Positions 34,300 through 47,545 of a DNA stretch of 64,000 nt are shown here, piece by piece. Each line of letters begins with the position of its first letter. Within the stretch, counting starts at the first letter, position 1. The notes under the pieces were generated by a model, which was given only the letters and a program-made list of their open reading frames with translations, searched no databases and was not told the DNA's origin. Made by a program: the position numbers and the translations under genes. The stretch covers positions 1,488,001 through 1,552,000 of the forward strand of contig JARWIR010000092.1 in NCBI GenBank assembly GCA_029959085.1, read 5' to 3'. The DNA comes from Nemophila menziesii (Eukaryota > Streptophyta > Magnoliopsida > Boraginales > Hydrophyllaceae).

Positions 34300-37200
34300 A
34301 ATAAATGAAAATCTCTCAGTCATTGTTTACTTTTACTTTATTTTACAAGGATATCTTGAATAGTTTATGGAATAAATTTTAATTACTCCATACATAATAG
34401 TTATATACAGTGAATAATTAAATAAACACTTTTATTGTTCCTTAAACACTACAAAAAATAACACATAGATATGCACATGCATGCTAAAAATTCTAGGGAT
34501 TTGAACCAATCTAGAAGCGTATTTCTAACTTTAAAATTATACATTGTATATATTCTCACCATTTTCATAACCTTAATTTTATCGTTAAACCTTGTAAATC
34601 CTAATATAGTATTTAAACTTTCAATACATCAACTTCTATTAAATATTTTGCTGAACAAAAATAATTTTTTTATTAAAATAATAATATTGCAGTTCAATAA
34701 TCCTCGAGTTAGCGTAATATTATAGAATCCATCTTAGGTATTCGTAACAATACATAACCCAACCTGCTATTTCACCATCACATTTGACATGATTAAATTC
34801 AAATTGAACATACTCAAGCGACATTTCAAGACTCCACCTCTATTGAGGGTATATTTTGTTTGAAAATCTTTTAGTGGCAAATTTTTTCTAAATGTCACAA
34901 GTAAGTAGATTATAAGAGTGTATCATTAGAAACCAAATATAATTAACAAAATTCAAATACAAAATTCCATAGAAAGCTTAAATTTTTGTTAAAATTTCGT
35001 CACAGTGTATTATGCTTACACGTACACAATTTTCTGAGAGAACTCCCTTTAAACTCAATTTACTTCCTAGAAAAGGAAAGAAGCTTTGATGTATATCACT
35101 TAACAATAACCACATTTTAAACAATTTGTCATAGCTGAAAACATTCGAATCTGCATTAAAAAAATTACAGGGTGTGCCCGATACAAATTCGTTTGGAATC
35201 TTATTAACCAACTTCACGTTTTAGTGAAATAGTTTGAAGTGCCAATATATTATTTACTGTGAAAAAATGATTTCATATATGTTAAATCACAAACAAGGAA
35301 CTCTATTACCTTAACGAAGATAAATTCAACAATCTTTATCTTTTTTGGCTACATAATCCTTTGCCTTGTTTGCTACGTCAGTTTTTGGTTTTTTTACATG
35401 GAAAAAATAGTATATAAGAGAAGAGGACATAGATGAAACATTAATCTAAACAACCATTACACCAGTTGCAAACTGAGACATTGGATGAAATGTGTTAAAT
35501 TATCGATTGATGGTTTGATTACATAATCTGCAAATAAACATAATACTAAATACTACTCACATTTAAGATAAAACTATTTGAAGAATATATAATATATTAA
35601 AATTGGAAATGTTGATGTATAAAATAAGCAAAATCAAATTGCACTTACATTTTTTAATTAAGATTGCTATAGGTATTATATTATGCCACAATTTCAATAT
35701 ACTTCTTATATTATGCAAAAATTACACTATATGTCTTATATTATGGTAATAAATAATAAGAGACTCAAACTTTATCAGAAAATCCAGATTAAATTCTGCT
35801 CTATTAAGATCTTAATGATCCATATGTCAATTGAACTATTCAATGTTTGTGAGTGCCTCTCTAGATAAATTGCAAGTTTTTACAATTACATAAAAACCCA
35901 ATTTTTTTTTAGAAAAAGGGTTAATCCATATCAAATGAAAATAAATACGTCTCTTAGTTTAGACCACATGGTAGTTAAGGGACATTATCTTAGCATACAT
36001 CATTCTATTTTCCATAATCTTTCTTCTAGATAAATCAGTTTTCTGGAGAAGATTATAAAATCTTCCATCAAAATAACCAGTAGATATATGACTACATATA
36101 AAACATAAAAAGATAGAAAGGAAACTCATATCAAGAGTTAACATAATATGAATTCATTATTCATGGAAGCCATGTTTTAAAATTGCAGAGAGTAGATGAA
36201 TTATTTTTTCCTTGGAGGACTAATTCATGTGTTATATGACTAGCTCTTTTACTACAAAGAGCTTATTGGTAATGTATTGAATGGCTTCCAAGGTTATAAA
36301 TTGGCCATTATAAGATTTGTATTAAAATATAAATCAGATTATTCTGAAAAATTGTAAAAGTAATTAGATTAGGTAAAAAGTAATTCAGTTTTATTAGAAG
36401 TTTAATGGAAAATAATAATATCCATTACCTTAATTTGGGTTCTTTGCTAATCCGAAGATGAGTGTGGAGAATGGTCACCAGAGCGGCTTGGTGGGAAGTT
36501 GAGTGTGATGAGACCAAATTGTTCACTTCACAAATCAGTATTCTTAGTACATCATTTCTCATACTAAAAGAATTCCAAGAACAATTTGTAGGATTTCTAT
36601 AAAAATACATTAAACAATAAGAATGTTTATAAATGTATGGATATTTATGTAAAGTTAATTCGATTTTTTAGAAGTTTAATATTTTTTATCATAATTTGGG
36701 TTCTTCTCCAAGTAGGTTGATAAAAGTGGAGAATGCTTCTCTGAGTGATGGTGATTTTATATGCAGGAGAGCGTTTGATGGAAAGGTGGAGGCGGAGAAA
36801 TTTATTTTTGTTTTTTGTGCTAATGAATGGGTGTGAAGAGTTGAGTTTTAGTAGATTCTAAGTTTACATGAAAATAAGTTTTGAAAAGTTAAAACAGTTA
36901 AATGAGAATTTTTTTGACGAGAATAGAAAAATTAGGCAATTGTTGTTATATAATATAGAATTATATGATCATATTCTCAAAAATATTAATAGATAAGTTT
37001 CGTGAATTGTTCGATTTCTAAATAGTATTTATCTTTAATCATAGTAATGCATCACTTATCTAAAATAACAATGTTTCTTAATTTTTACACCCAAGTGAAA
37101 TTTTTTAATTATAGATAGGGTTTAATAGGGAATAATTCATATGTTATAGTTGGAGGGTAGTTTAAGGTTTATTTAATTCGGTATAACTAATCATCTTGTA

Positions 37201-39798
37201 GAAAATTAGACAATGTTTATTCTAAATATTAGTAATATGTGTCTAAATGATATCATTGTAGTTCTAACTAATTATAACCACTTATATAGTTGTCTTAAGT
37301 TACAATTCAGAAATATATCAAGTTTGTCACATGGAAAATGCTGATTTATAAAGATCAAGGCCTTGTATTATAACCTTTTTTATAAAATTATTAATGTACC
37401 ATATTATGTATATATGAAAAGTGATATAGGTTAGGGTTTGATAGGAAGAGTTACACGGATATGATTTACGAGCTAACGTAAATTGAAAATCTGAATTCAA
37501 TATTTTTTGAAATAAAATAAAAATTATGATTTACATGGATAATTGTTAATTATTAGAATAAAAAATTGAAAAATAAGGGTAAAATGATATTTAAATTTTT
37601 ATATCATGTTAATTTATTAAATTTTGAGTTAACATATATTATGTATTGAATTTTAACATTTATATTAATTGAAAATAAACAATATGTGGAATATTTGTTT
37701 TATTCATGTATGATTTTCATCTTATTTGATTGTTTTTATATCAGTTTTTTGAAAACAAGTAAAACTTATTAATTGATTTAATTAGTATATACTTTATAGT
37801 GAAGTGACAAATATATGAATTTTTTTTATGAAGAGACATAAAATACAAAGAAGAGAAGTTTATTCTTATTATTTTGCGAGCATCTTCAATCAAGGAATGG
37901 GATTATCAGTAAAAAAAATCTTGTCTCACAAGGGAAGAAACAATAAAAAAATATTGGAAATATATCTCTAATCTATTTATATTATTTATTAAACTATAAA
38001 AAAGAATTTTAATGCCATGTGAACACTAAGTTTTATACATATCCGAATACAATTCGAATTTTTTGATACTTATTATTTAATTCCTGTAAATAGTATCTTA
38101 ATTTAATAATGATAGTTATATATTTAAATTAATTAATTAGTAATATTATTTTTAATAAAATTATATATATATATTATACTATTTTCGTGTATTTATTAAT
38201 AATAAGTAATTTACAATATTTTACTTATATTCGAATTTAAGTTAAATTCAGACTCTTACAAGTCGCTAATGTATAAAGTTTGAAATGTTATGATTAATGA
38301 AAATTAATTCAAGATAATTTATGTTAAATACGGGTATACAAAGAATTATTATGTGTGTGAATCATTTTTTAAAATAGATAGAATATCACAATTTTGGGCT
38401 ATTAGTTCCATTGATTACTATTTTAATAACAAGTATGGATTATTAGTTAGAAAATTCATTAAAATTATAAGTTAAATATCTTAAATGACCTTAATATATA
38501 TATATATATATCTTATCAAATTACATAAATAAACTATAATGTGGTAGCCAAGTGAATAAAGAATGATTTACACATGGGAGTGAGAAACACTTTTATTGTA
38601 GAATTGGATGACTTTAAAATCCAAAAAATCAGCTTATGTTAACTCCTCGTAAAAAAAGTTTTTGTTTCCATATTTGCTCATGGTTTTTAAATTAACATGT
38701 AATTTTAAGTATGGAAAAGGAACAAAAAAAATTTAGAAGGGTTGTTAATTAATGAGGAAGAGTTCCCTTCTTTTGTACATGGTGATGTGTCACATAGATT
38801 CGAAAAACATGAAATGGTAAGGGAAGAGGTTCTTGCCTAACAATTTTTTGTATTTTTTTTTGTAAAGAGGCTTGCAAAGGATTAAATTATTCTAAGAATA
38901 TTTTTTTTTGGTTTCCTTATTTGAATTAAATAATTCTAGAATATTGTAGACCATAGAATCATGTTTTTATGTGTTTCTTGAATTTCAATTTGTTATCTTT
39001 ACCTGTAAAAATATATAAATCAAAAATAAATTCAACGCATAAGAGCTACGAATAAAACCAAATATTGGAAAATTTGTATAACTACATATCTTATTTGAAT
39101 CTCTACAAAATTTTAGTACCAAAGACTTCAATTGCGCAAAAAATGAAATATTAAAAACTTGTTTTTACATATAAAATATGTTATACGTTCCTGAAAACAT
39201 AAACTCTAATTAAGTAAAATTGAAGAAACTTTAACAAAAACATCGAGCACATAATAAAATATATAGATGACTTTTTATGACAATCAATAAGTGCATGAAG
39301 ATTGGCACATTGAAAATCCAAAATTAGTTGTGGCAAATGTATTGGAAGCTGAATTACAATGGTTGAAAATAGTTTAATTTTTTTTTCATGAATTTTGTCA
39401 AATTAAAATAATATCCTTGAATGTTTTGTTCTAAAAGTCAAATTGTTTGTCAATTTTTTATGTTTAATCATACTCTTGAAATAAGAAATGAATGCTATAG
39501 AGATATTTTATGTATAATTAGATTATTTCTTGAAGTTCCTACAAATATTATACTATATTATACATAATACATTATATATGAATATGTATTATTTTTAATA
39601 ACTATGATTGATTTACTTTACAAGTAATTTATGATGTTAGATATGTTGGACAATTCACTCTCAAATTGCAAAGATCTACCCTTAACCCCTTCCCTCCACG
39701 TAGTAATTCAAGGCTTAGTGATAATCAATTAATTGGCAAAATTAATCAATCATAAATCCAATATAAGGTCAAATATATATGTTTTAATCAATATCAAT
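34300..39798. other. Non-coding right part of copy B
   Basis: Matches A 3640-15430 without the Helitron and MITE. It holds the degraded 30 bp repeats at 35663-35746, disrupted versions of the exon-like modules (36610-36427 and 36144-35990 on the minus strand, the second with a 50 bp deletion and a lost GT), and an AT microsatellite at 38493-38512. The empty MITE site is at 39175-39183. Confidence 0.55.
38493..38512. repeat. AT microsatellite
   Basis: A run of about ten TA units, much shorter in copy A at the same place. Confidence 0.8.
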
Positions 39799-39824
39799 CA
39801 ATATAAGGTCAAATATATATGTTT
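39759..39824. repeat. 26 bp direct repeat at the right breakpoint of copy B
   Basis: CAATATAAGGTCAAATATAT plus ATGTTT occurs at 39759-39784 and again at 39799-39824. Copy A has it once. The second copy runs straight into the TNP2 fragment, which marks a rearrangement junction. Confidence 0.8.
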
Positions 39825-40132
39825 CAAATCTTTGTTCGAGGAATTAGAGCCCGAATTATATCCTAGATCTACAGTGATAAGTTTCTTGAACTTCATTTCC
39901 AAGGTTATGCACATAAAGGTAAAGAATAAGTTGTCTAACAAATCTTTTACCTGGGCTGTTAGAATTGGTTGGTCGTGTTTTGCCCGAGTCATACAAGAAA
40001 TGCAACAAGAAGTTGAAAAGTATTGGTTACCCTACTATTTATTAGTTCTTGAATGATTGTGCCCTTTTTACAAGGATAATGAATTTCTCGACAAGTTTCT
40101 AGTATGCATTGAGTCTAGATGGTATCCGAAGT
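39821..40132 (+). pseudogene. TNP2 transposase fragment (CACTA), no element ends
   Basis: About 310 bases matching the CACTA transposase at 17195-17515. It reads FEELEPELYPRSTVISFLNF, then KVMHIKVKNKLSNKSF, then a shifted VIQEMQQEVEKYWLPYY. It is less decayed at the start of the motif than the 17.2 kb copy (LEPELYP is kept here), so the two come from separate insertions. It is fused directly to LINE sequence near 40132 and has no terminal repeats. Confidence 0.75.
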
Positions 40133-41838
40133 AGTGTCTAGTATTCACACGTTTGTTTAATCATAAGAAATGTAGAAGTTTGAAGTTGAATCAGATTATT
40201 TTTGTTAATGATTTGCTCATATTCCTTAAGGCTTATTTTAAATCAACTAAGGTAGTTATATAAGCACTTGAATTATTTACTAGATTCTGTGGGTTGAGTA
40301 TTAACTTTCAAAAGAGTGAATTGTATTTTGGAGGGACTAAAGATCATATGATTCAAAGCATCTCTACCATTTTGAATACAAAGTTGGGTTTGCCTCTAAA
40401 ATAAAAACTGTTTAGTATTACTAATGGATATAAACTTGTAGAAACGATTTGTGGTAACATTAATAAGTTGTCTTCAAAGTTGTTTCCTTATGCAATAAGA
40501 GTTTAATCAATTAGGTCTATTTTGGTGAGTAAAATCATGTTTTGGTGTAGGTTTTTCATATTAACAAAACAATTAATTTATAAACTTAAACAAAATATGG
40601 CTAGTTTTTTGTGGAAAGGGAATGTAGATGGTGCATAGTCTGTAAACATTGCTCGGATCAACATTTGTACAAAGAATCTAGTAGTCTTGGTATTCCCAAT
40701 AGAGGACATGAATAAGGTATGATTATTGTTTACTTTCTAGAGGATGTAGGAGTAGATGGATTCATCATAATATCATCAAAGATAAGTGTATTTGGGGATT
40801 ATATTCAAACCAATATCATACATGGATTCGGAAACGGTTAATAAAAATCAAGAAAGTTGCATACGAGTTCATTCAACATAAAGTTCATAATGGTAAAAAT
40901 ACTTTCCTTATTTGGGACAAATGGATTCATGGGAGTAGTGTACAAGAAGTATTTTAAACTGAGCTTTATAATCAAAACAAAAACTACAACAAGGCTATTA
41001 TCTCATGCTTTGTGTGAGATAGATTGAAATTGCCTCCGTGTATAGTTGAAATTCTTCCTTGACTTGAACACTTCAATGTACCTCTGGGAATGACTTGAAT
41101 CTCTGGAGTAAAAGTAACAGTATGGGCTTCTCCTTTAAAAAGACTCTAAAAAGTATTACTGCAGATAAAGAGAGTGTTAAGTGGGGTAAAATTATATGGC
41201 CAAAGTGTTGTGTTCCACGCTACTATTTCATTACATGGTTAGCTATTCATGATTGCCTAGCCACAAAAGTCAAAATGATTTAACGGGGATTGCATATTAA
41301 TCTGATATGCTTGATCTATATGAGATGTGATAAAGAAGTTAATCATTTGTTTATTAGATGCTCTTTCTTCAGGAGATTATGATAAAAATACTAGAAAATG
41401 CAGAATCCTAAATCTACTAGCTGATTTGAAAGATTTCTACATCATTCTCCAAAGTCTGAGCGATGAACAAATTACAATGGTAATTGCTTTAAATACTTCT
41501 TATATATTGGATATGGGGTGAGAAAAATGGAAGAAATTATGAAGGACAGGGGTTTAATTAAGAAACAATTTGGAGAAATTTTTTATAGTGGGTTGAATGA
41601 AGAACAAAGTAAGAGAAAAATTAAGAACAAACGAATTATGGGTTTGCAGAAAAAGAAGTTTAACAAGAACACCTCTATGGACTTAAGTAATATTATTTGT
41701 AATAGTGGGTAGGTCAAATTAGATGTAATTTCTGTCATTTACTTAATGTTTTTTCTTGTTGGGCTTATCTAGTATAGGTCCAATTGGGCCGGAAAGTTTA
41801 TAAAGATCATTTAATAAAATTTTGATTTGCTGATAAAT
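40133..41838 (+). pseudogene. LINE ORF2 relic: reverse transcriptase end and zf-RVT (copy D)
   Basis: It opens with LNQIIFVNDLLIFLKAYF, where the catalytic FADD box of LINE reverse transcriptase has become FVND. Then come FCGLSINFQKSELYFGG, LSSKLFPYAIRV, KIMFWCRFF and MASFLWKGN, the usual downstream order. After a stop-rich stretch follow RSRWIHHNIIKDKCIWG (40748), HTWIRKRLIKIKKVAYEFIQ, KVHNGKNTFLIWDKW, then SFKKTLKSITADKESVKWGK and WPKCCVPRYYFITWLAIHD (zf-RVT, 41130-41283), and EVNHLFIRC. The A-rich 3' end is near 41838. This is the only copy that keeps part of the reverse transcriptase. It is inactive. Confidence 0.85.
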
Positions 41839-42254
41839 AACATGTGAAAGAAAGATGGTTGAACCTTAACCCTAATTTCAACTTTAGAGATATAAAATCA
41901 TCATTAAGGACCTAAGTTGCAGCCACTATTTTATTACTATTTGATATCTCATTCTTTTGTAATCGATTCATATCCTTATTCTTTCTCCTTCTCTTGGATA
42001 AGTTTTTGTTGCCACGATTTCCCAATCGTGATTCTAAAGGAAAAGTGGATTCACTATCTTCTATCTCTCAGATCGATAGTCATTTCATTTCAATTTACAT
42101 GTATGTATATCTTGACCCATTGATATTTTTTTATAATAGAATTATATAAAACAAATTCCTTTTTCTAAAGTTATTTAATTATCTTTTCAAAATTTGTTGA
42201 TAGTTTGATTGTGTAGGGTATATAAATTGTATTTATATAATTCATTTCTTATTA
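41839..42254. other. Non-coding block sequence (copy D)
   Basis: Diverged match to A 960-1265. The short open frames at 41917-42123 are not kept in other copies. Confidence 0.5.
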
Positions 42255-43005
42255 ATTTTGCAAATTTATTTATCTGAAAGTTAACTTATTTTGATGTTTT
42301 TTTAGTTTGTGTATTTGGAAAAGTTAGTTTAAAGAAGGTAATTAATAGTTAAAGAAATTAATATTATGAATTTAGACTGAGGATGTTTTGGCGGTGAAAA
42401 AAATTAATAAATTAAAAGTTAACGAACCAGCTGTTTTATTTTTAACATTTTCACGGAAAACCTATCATTATTCATCATCATCTTTTTCCCTCTAAAATGA
42501 TAATTTCAAAACTGTTTTAGCCCCAGTTCTTCTGTTGAAGTGGTTTTATAAAAAAATTACTCTGAAGTTTGAGACCAACTATATATATTATTTATTATCA
42601 TCTTTTCTCTTCAAAACAAAAACACTTGCTCAAATTATCAAAATCTAGCTAATTAGGATTTATTACAGGCGAACCATAGCAGAATTATCGATTAGCCAAG
42701 TGTTTCCAGTCGGGTTTAACACCCATTATTCCACTGAAGTAGCTATTCTTCCACAATGTCATTCTTCATTAAGCATCCTAAGAAGTAGCGCACTGCCAGG
42801 CTAAATTGCCGTAGTCAATTATCTGTCACATTCTCTCTCTTCTTCCTACAGAGGATGTTGTAATGACCGGCTCATTTCTGTGGAAGAATATTCACAATCT
42901 AAGGTTCAAAGACAAAAGCAGACAATTCAGCAATCTCCCGAAAGAAATAAGAAATGAATTATTTGCAGATTTTGTAAACAAAGTGTTGATATCAACTACT
43001 GGATG
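42255..43005 (+). other. D-specific segment with a 5'-UTR-like stretch and a short ORF
   Basis: It replaces the A 1265-1570 region and is absent from A, B and C. Its base composition is less AT-rich than its surroundings. From the ATG at 42863 a frame reads MTGSFLWKNIHNLRFKDKSR, then QFSNLPKEIRNELFADFVNK, and runs out of the segment at about 43005 into block sequence. A pyrimidine-rich run with TCTCTCTCTTCTTCCTACAG (42833-42852) just before it looks like a 3' splice site or leader. I do not recognise the protein. It may be a captured host exon. Low confidence in function. Confidence 0.35.
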
Positions 43006-45113
43006 TTTTTTAATATTTTATATATTGTTGTGTATGTGTCATGCCAAGTTTGAGTCAAAGATTATCTAAAATCTGGTAGATTTATTTGGATAAATTTTCC
43101 CCTAAAAATAATATCCAAAAAATCTATAATATAGGATTCTTTAAGCACTTAAAAAATATATTTAAGATATAATAGAAGCTATTACTAAAAAATAACTCAT
43201 TTCAAATACAAAATAAATTTCAAATCTTAGGTTTTCGAGAGTTTTTAATTTGACATTATATTTTTATGAATATTTAGAACATGCCTGAAAATCAGGTCTA
43301 ACATTATGTAATTATTTTTCATCATAACTGTTGAATCAAATTAAAAAGCCTTCACAATTTCAAGGTTCTTATATTAATTTAATAATGTAATATGAATTTA
43401 TTTATTTATTGTTAGGTAAGGTATAAGTATATAAATATTTTCTTATTATATATAATACACTTCTCATTGTTATTAACTATACTATACTCAAATAAAAAGT
43501 TAGAAAAATACTTCTTTAGATTTAATAATTTTAAGAAGAGAAATATTTTATAAAGTTGCACTACACACATGATTATGTTGATAAGCTTTTACTGACTATT
43601 TTCCTTTTAGCAAGTAGTTTGGTAAGTTTAAGTTTTATTTAAGGTTCATTAAGAACTACTTATGAGGAGATAATGTCTATTTATTAATGAATTAAAAAAT
43701 ATTAAATATGTGATGGTTCTATTTGGTGATTTGTATAGCTTACATTTCGAAAATCATCTTTTAATTTATTGTGAAATTTTTTCATATATGATTCCTTTTT
43801 GTGAAACCAGGACTTGTAATTTAGAGGGAGTCAAATATTAACATCATAAAAATATTAATGATACAAATATATTTAGTTCATATTAAATCAAAATTAATAA
43901 CTCAAAAAATATTTTTCAGTAAAGTGTTATAAATACCTATATTGGGTTAATAGTATTCTAACATAGTGGAATAATTATTTTAGAATTTTTTTAGCAAAAG
44001 AGAACTAAGAAGAGGTAAATTTACAACTAAGTAAATAAAAATGAAATATGTTACATAAGACATCCTACAAAAAATGGCACACTTAGGATACTTTATCTAA
44101 GAGTGTTTATATATAAGGGTACCGAAAAATAAGTTCTATTGGTTTTCAATAGGTGTTTTATTTTGGTAAATATATTATTTGAAGTAATTTCAATTTGATA
44201 TTTGTTTTAAGACAAATTACTTCTATTAATATGCTTTGTTCGTACCAAACCTTATATATATTGATCGTAACATAATTGTATAAAAAAATAAAGATAAGTT
44301 TTAAGTTTTAATGTTTTCAATATGTAGGTGGGCTTTAAGCCACTGGGCATTCACATTAAAAATGCCCTAGATGTGATATAGAGCTAATACAAGAAACAAG
44401 TCTAATGACATCTTGGTAACAAATATTTAGCAACAAAAACATTAAACGTATGCATGCTTCTTGGTCGATGTTTTGGAACAATTTCTGCTTCAACACTGGT
44501 GACACCAACAAGGATTAAAATAATTTCCCCAATGACGCACTAGATATATAAGAAATTACTACTAATATAATTTTGTCATTTTATAGACTAATAAAATAGG
44601 CAAACTAGTTGTTGTTTATGCAGGTATCTGAGACAATGAGTCCTTAGTTATCAAGCTTTGAGTCTTTTAGTCATAGTGTTTCATTTTACTTATCTTGTAC
44701 TACTTCACCTAAAGTTTGTTTATTTGTAAACAAATGGGATAAACTCATTTTCTCTTTTATGTGTTCTACATGTTTTATACGTGTATTTTTAATTATAAAT
44801 GATTATTTTCAATTCATATTACGAAGTATTTGAATGTGACAATTAAGTTTGAGGACTACCTTAAAAGTAAAAAAGAATACTAAGCTAATACACTACTTTG
44901 CTAGTATACCTCCAAATGCAGTAATGTATTTGATTATATTTATTACTTTAGTCAAAAGTCTATACAATAATAAACTATTCTGGTTGTTCTCTCTTTGATG
45001 GTACCATATACTTTTACAAAGATAAAAATATCTTTATATAATGTTCAAAACCAATAATGACATATCGTGATTAGTCTATTAAGGAAAAGAAAAAAAAATT
45101 GTTTTGAATGGTA
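43006..45113. other. Non-coding block sequence (copy D)
   Basis: Matches A 1570-3610 and retains, near 44140-44260, the segment deleted in A and C. The exon-like relic (about 44330-44550) is degraded here. No gene seen. Confidence 0.5.
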
Positions 45114-45143
45114 CTAGGTGTTGGGCGTGTCTAAAGACACTAC
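45114..45143 (-). mobile_element. Old Helitron 3' terminus (copy D)
   Basis: CTAG, spacer GTGTTGGGC and the stem GTGTCT/AGACAC. The spacer has changed but both arms are intact. Confidence 0.5.
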
Positions 45144-46735
45144 AAAAAATATAATTCTCTCTAGTCATTTTTTACTCTTTATTTTATTTTACAAGGTTAC
45201 CTTAAAAAGTTTATGGACTTAATTTGAATTACTTCATACATGATAGTGATATGAAGTGAATATTAAAATACACTTTTATTTTGCCTCAAACACTACAAAA
45301 TATACAAATAATATATGAAAGATTAGTATATAATTGGGATGTGCACATGCCTGAAACTCGAGAATTTTGCTAAAAATTCTTTGGATTTTAATCCATCTAG
45401 AAGCGTATTACTATATTTAAAATTCAACCGTGTATGTATTCTCATCATTTTCTATAAACTCAATTCGACCTTTAAACCTTTTACATCCTAATATATATTG
45501 TCAACTTTCAATACATCCACTTCTCTTACAAATTTCTCAGGATAAAAATAATTTTCCTGTCAATATATGATTTTTCATAAAATTATATAATATTGCAGTT
45601 CAATAATGCTCGAGTTAGCGTGTAATATTATATAATCCGGTTTGGGTATTCGTAACCATACTTACCCTCTGCAGGGGGTATATTTTGTTTAAAAATCTTT
45701 CGAAGGAAACTTTATTCTAAGCGATGCAAATAAGTAAATTATAAGCGTGTATCATTAGAAACCAAATATAATTAACAAAATATAAATACGAAATACCATA
45801 GCAAGCTAACTTTTTTGTCAAAATGTTGTCACAGTGTATCATGCTTGTTTGAATATTAGCACACATACTTATTATATGCTTTATAATCATGCACGTATAC
45901 AAATTTCTAAGTAGAACTCCCTGAAACCCGATTTATATCCTAGAAAAGGAAAGAAGATTTGAAGTATATCACTTATCTATAAACACATTTTAAACAATTT
46001 TGTCCCAGCTGAAAACAATCCAACCTACATTAAAAAAATTACAGGGTGTGTCCAAAAAAAATTCGTCTGGGATTCTTATTAACCAAATTCACATTTTAAT
46101 GAAATAGTTTGAAGTTCCATTGCATTATTTAGTGTGAAAAAAAAACGATTTCATATATGTTGAAATCCCAAAAAGGAACTTTATTACCTTACCAACGATA
46201 AATTCAACAATTTTTTCCTTTTTTTCTACATAATCTTTTACCTGACCAGGAAGAAAGCAAAAACCTACTGCAAATATCTAATTATTCTTCTCTGGCTGTC
46301 CAAATATTTGTTTTGCTACTTCAGTTTTTGATTTTTTTACAAAAAAAAATATAGTACAGAGGAGAAGAGGACAAAGATTAAACATTAACCTGAACAACCA
46401 TTAAACTAGTTGCAAACTGAGTCATTGGATGAAATGTGTTAAATAACTGATTGATGTTTTTGTATACATAATCTGCAAATAAACATAATACTAAATAAAT
46501 GATCAAAAAAAAAAACATAATACTAAATACTTCTCACATTTAACATAAAGTTATTTAAAAAATATATAACATATTAATATTGGAAATGTTGAAATATAGA
46601 ATAAGCAAAATAAAATTGCTGAAATGTCCTTACATTTTTGAATTAATAGCACTGTAGGTCTTATATTATGCAAAATTGCAGTATAGGTCTTATATTATGC
46701 TACAATCGCACTATAGATCACGAATAGTTTGAGGA
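45144..46735. other. Non-coding right part of copy D
   Basis: Matches A 3640-5070. It contains about 65 bases at 46240-46305 with CTGACCAGGAAGAAAGCAAA that the other copies lack. The minus strand there reads CAG|GTAAAAGA, a donor-like end, so this may be an exon piece lost from A, B and C. The repeat ends near 46717. Confidence 0.4.
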
Positions 46736-46749
46736 TTAGTATTGTGATA

Positions 46750-47545
46750 TATGTGTTTATGTAAAATTAAATAAGACATGTATGTCATTGTCTTGTTTAT
46801 ATGTGGATGATATGTTAATTATTCAAAGTATGAATGATGTGATTACATCTACCAAAAGAATTTTTTTAAATAAGTTTGACATGAAAGATATAGGCCTGTT
46901 ACTTTGGGTAACAAATTTCTCCAAATGTAATATACTATCTTAGTCACACTATATTGAGAAAGTGTTAAATAAATCTAGTAATGGCTATAGAAAAATCACC
47001 AACACAAATGTTGATGTAAATTGACATCTTGCTGAGAACACTAATGATATAATCAACCAGTTGAAGTACTCTAGGGTTATTATGAGTCTCATGTACCAAC
47101 CAAACTTCACTAGGCCAGATAGAACATGCAATAAGCGATAAGTAGGTTTACACATAATTTGAGGAAGAACCATTTAATTGTTATTGTAAGAGGTATGTTA
47201 GATACACTATGAATGAAGGTTTGTTGTACATAGGATATCCGGTTGTACTAGAAGGATACATTGATGTCAACTGGATATTACACTCCACAGGCTCAAAATC
47301 CACAAGTGGATCCGTCTAAGCGTAAGAAGGAGCAGTCGTGTCTTGGAAATCCACTAAGAAAACATGCATAGCCAAATACACTATGGAATCTGAGTTTATA
47401 GCTTTAGACAAAGCTACTGAGAAATTCTAGTGGCTTAAGAATTTCTTAGAAAATATTCCTAATTGGACAATTCATGTTTGAATGTGCATAGCCAAATCCA
47501 TTATCAAAAATATGTTTATAGGTTTAGAAAAAACTATTGAGAAAG
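46750..47545 (+). pseudogene. Ty1/copia pol relic: reverse transcriptase end and RNase H
   Basis: The reverse transcriptase YVDD box survives as LYVDDMLIIQSMNDVI (about 46798), followed by KFDMKDIG. Next come a degraded YQPNFTRPD (MYAM.CTRPDIA-type, about 47094), GYPVVLEGYIDVNWI (about 47238), [31 protein letters not shown] (about 47335), [10 protein letters not shown] and WLKNFLENIP. This is the standard Ty1/copia order, with the RNase H residues D..E partly kept. A second partial copy of CIAKS...FIGLEKTIEKAG follows at 47488. Stops and gaps are many, and 5' pol and gag are missing. Confidence 0.85.

Larger units (their letters stand above)
24455..39798 (+). repeat. Segmental duplication, copy B
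   Basis: The left edge, around 24455-24466, is where homology to copy C (51318-51330) starts. The right edge at 39798 is where homology to copy A (15430) stops. B differs from A and C by many substitutions, carries a private CACTA-like insertion at 30420-31713, lacks the A Helitron and the A MITE, and has lost the segment matching 7210-7328 plus 12864-13150 of A. It keeps about 150 bp near 33275-33425 that A and C have lost but D retains. Confidence 0.9.
40133..46735 (+). repeat. Segmental duplication, older copy D (truncated left)
   Basis: Starts inside the LINE reverse transcriptase and runs through the block to the 30 bp repeats near 46717. It is the most diverged copy. It has one unit of the 53 bp repeat where A, B and C have two, and a private segment at about 42255-43005 in place of the A 1265-1570 region. 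Confidence 0.8.

Noticed and set aside
34471..34725. 84-codon hydrophobic frame in copy B
   Set aside because: The same sequence in A, C and D is interrupted; Leu/Ile/Asn-rich frames are expected by chance in this AT-rich DNA.
46985..47173. 62-codon minus-strand frame
   Set aside because: Antisense to the copia relic.
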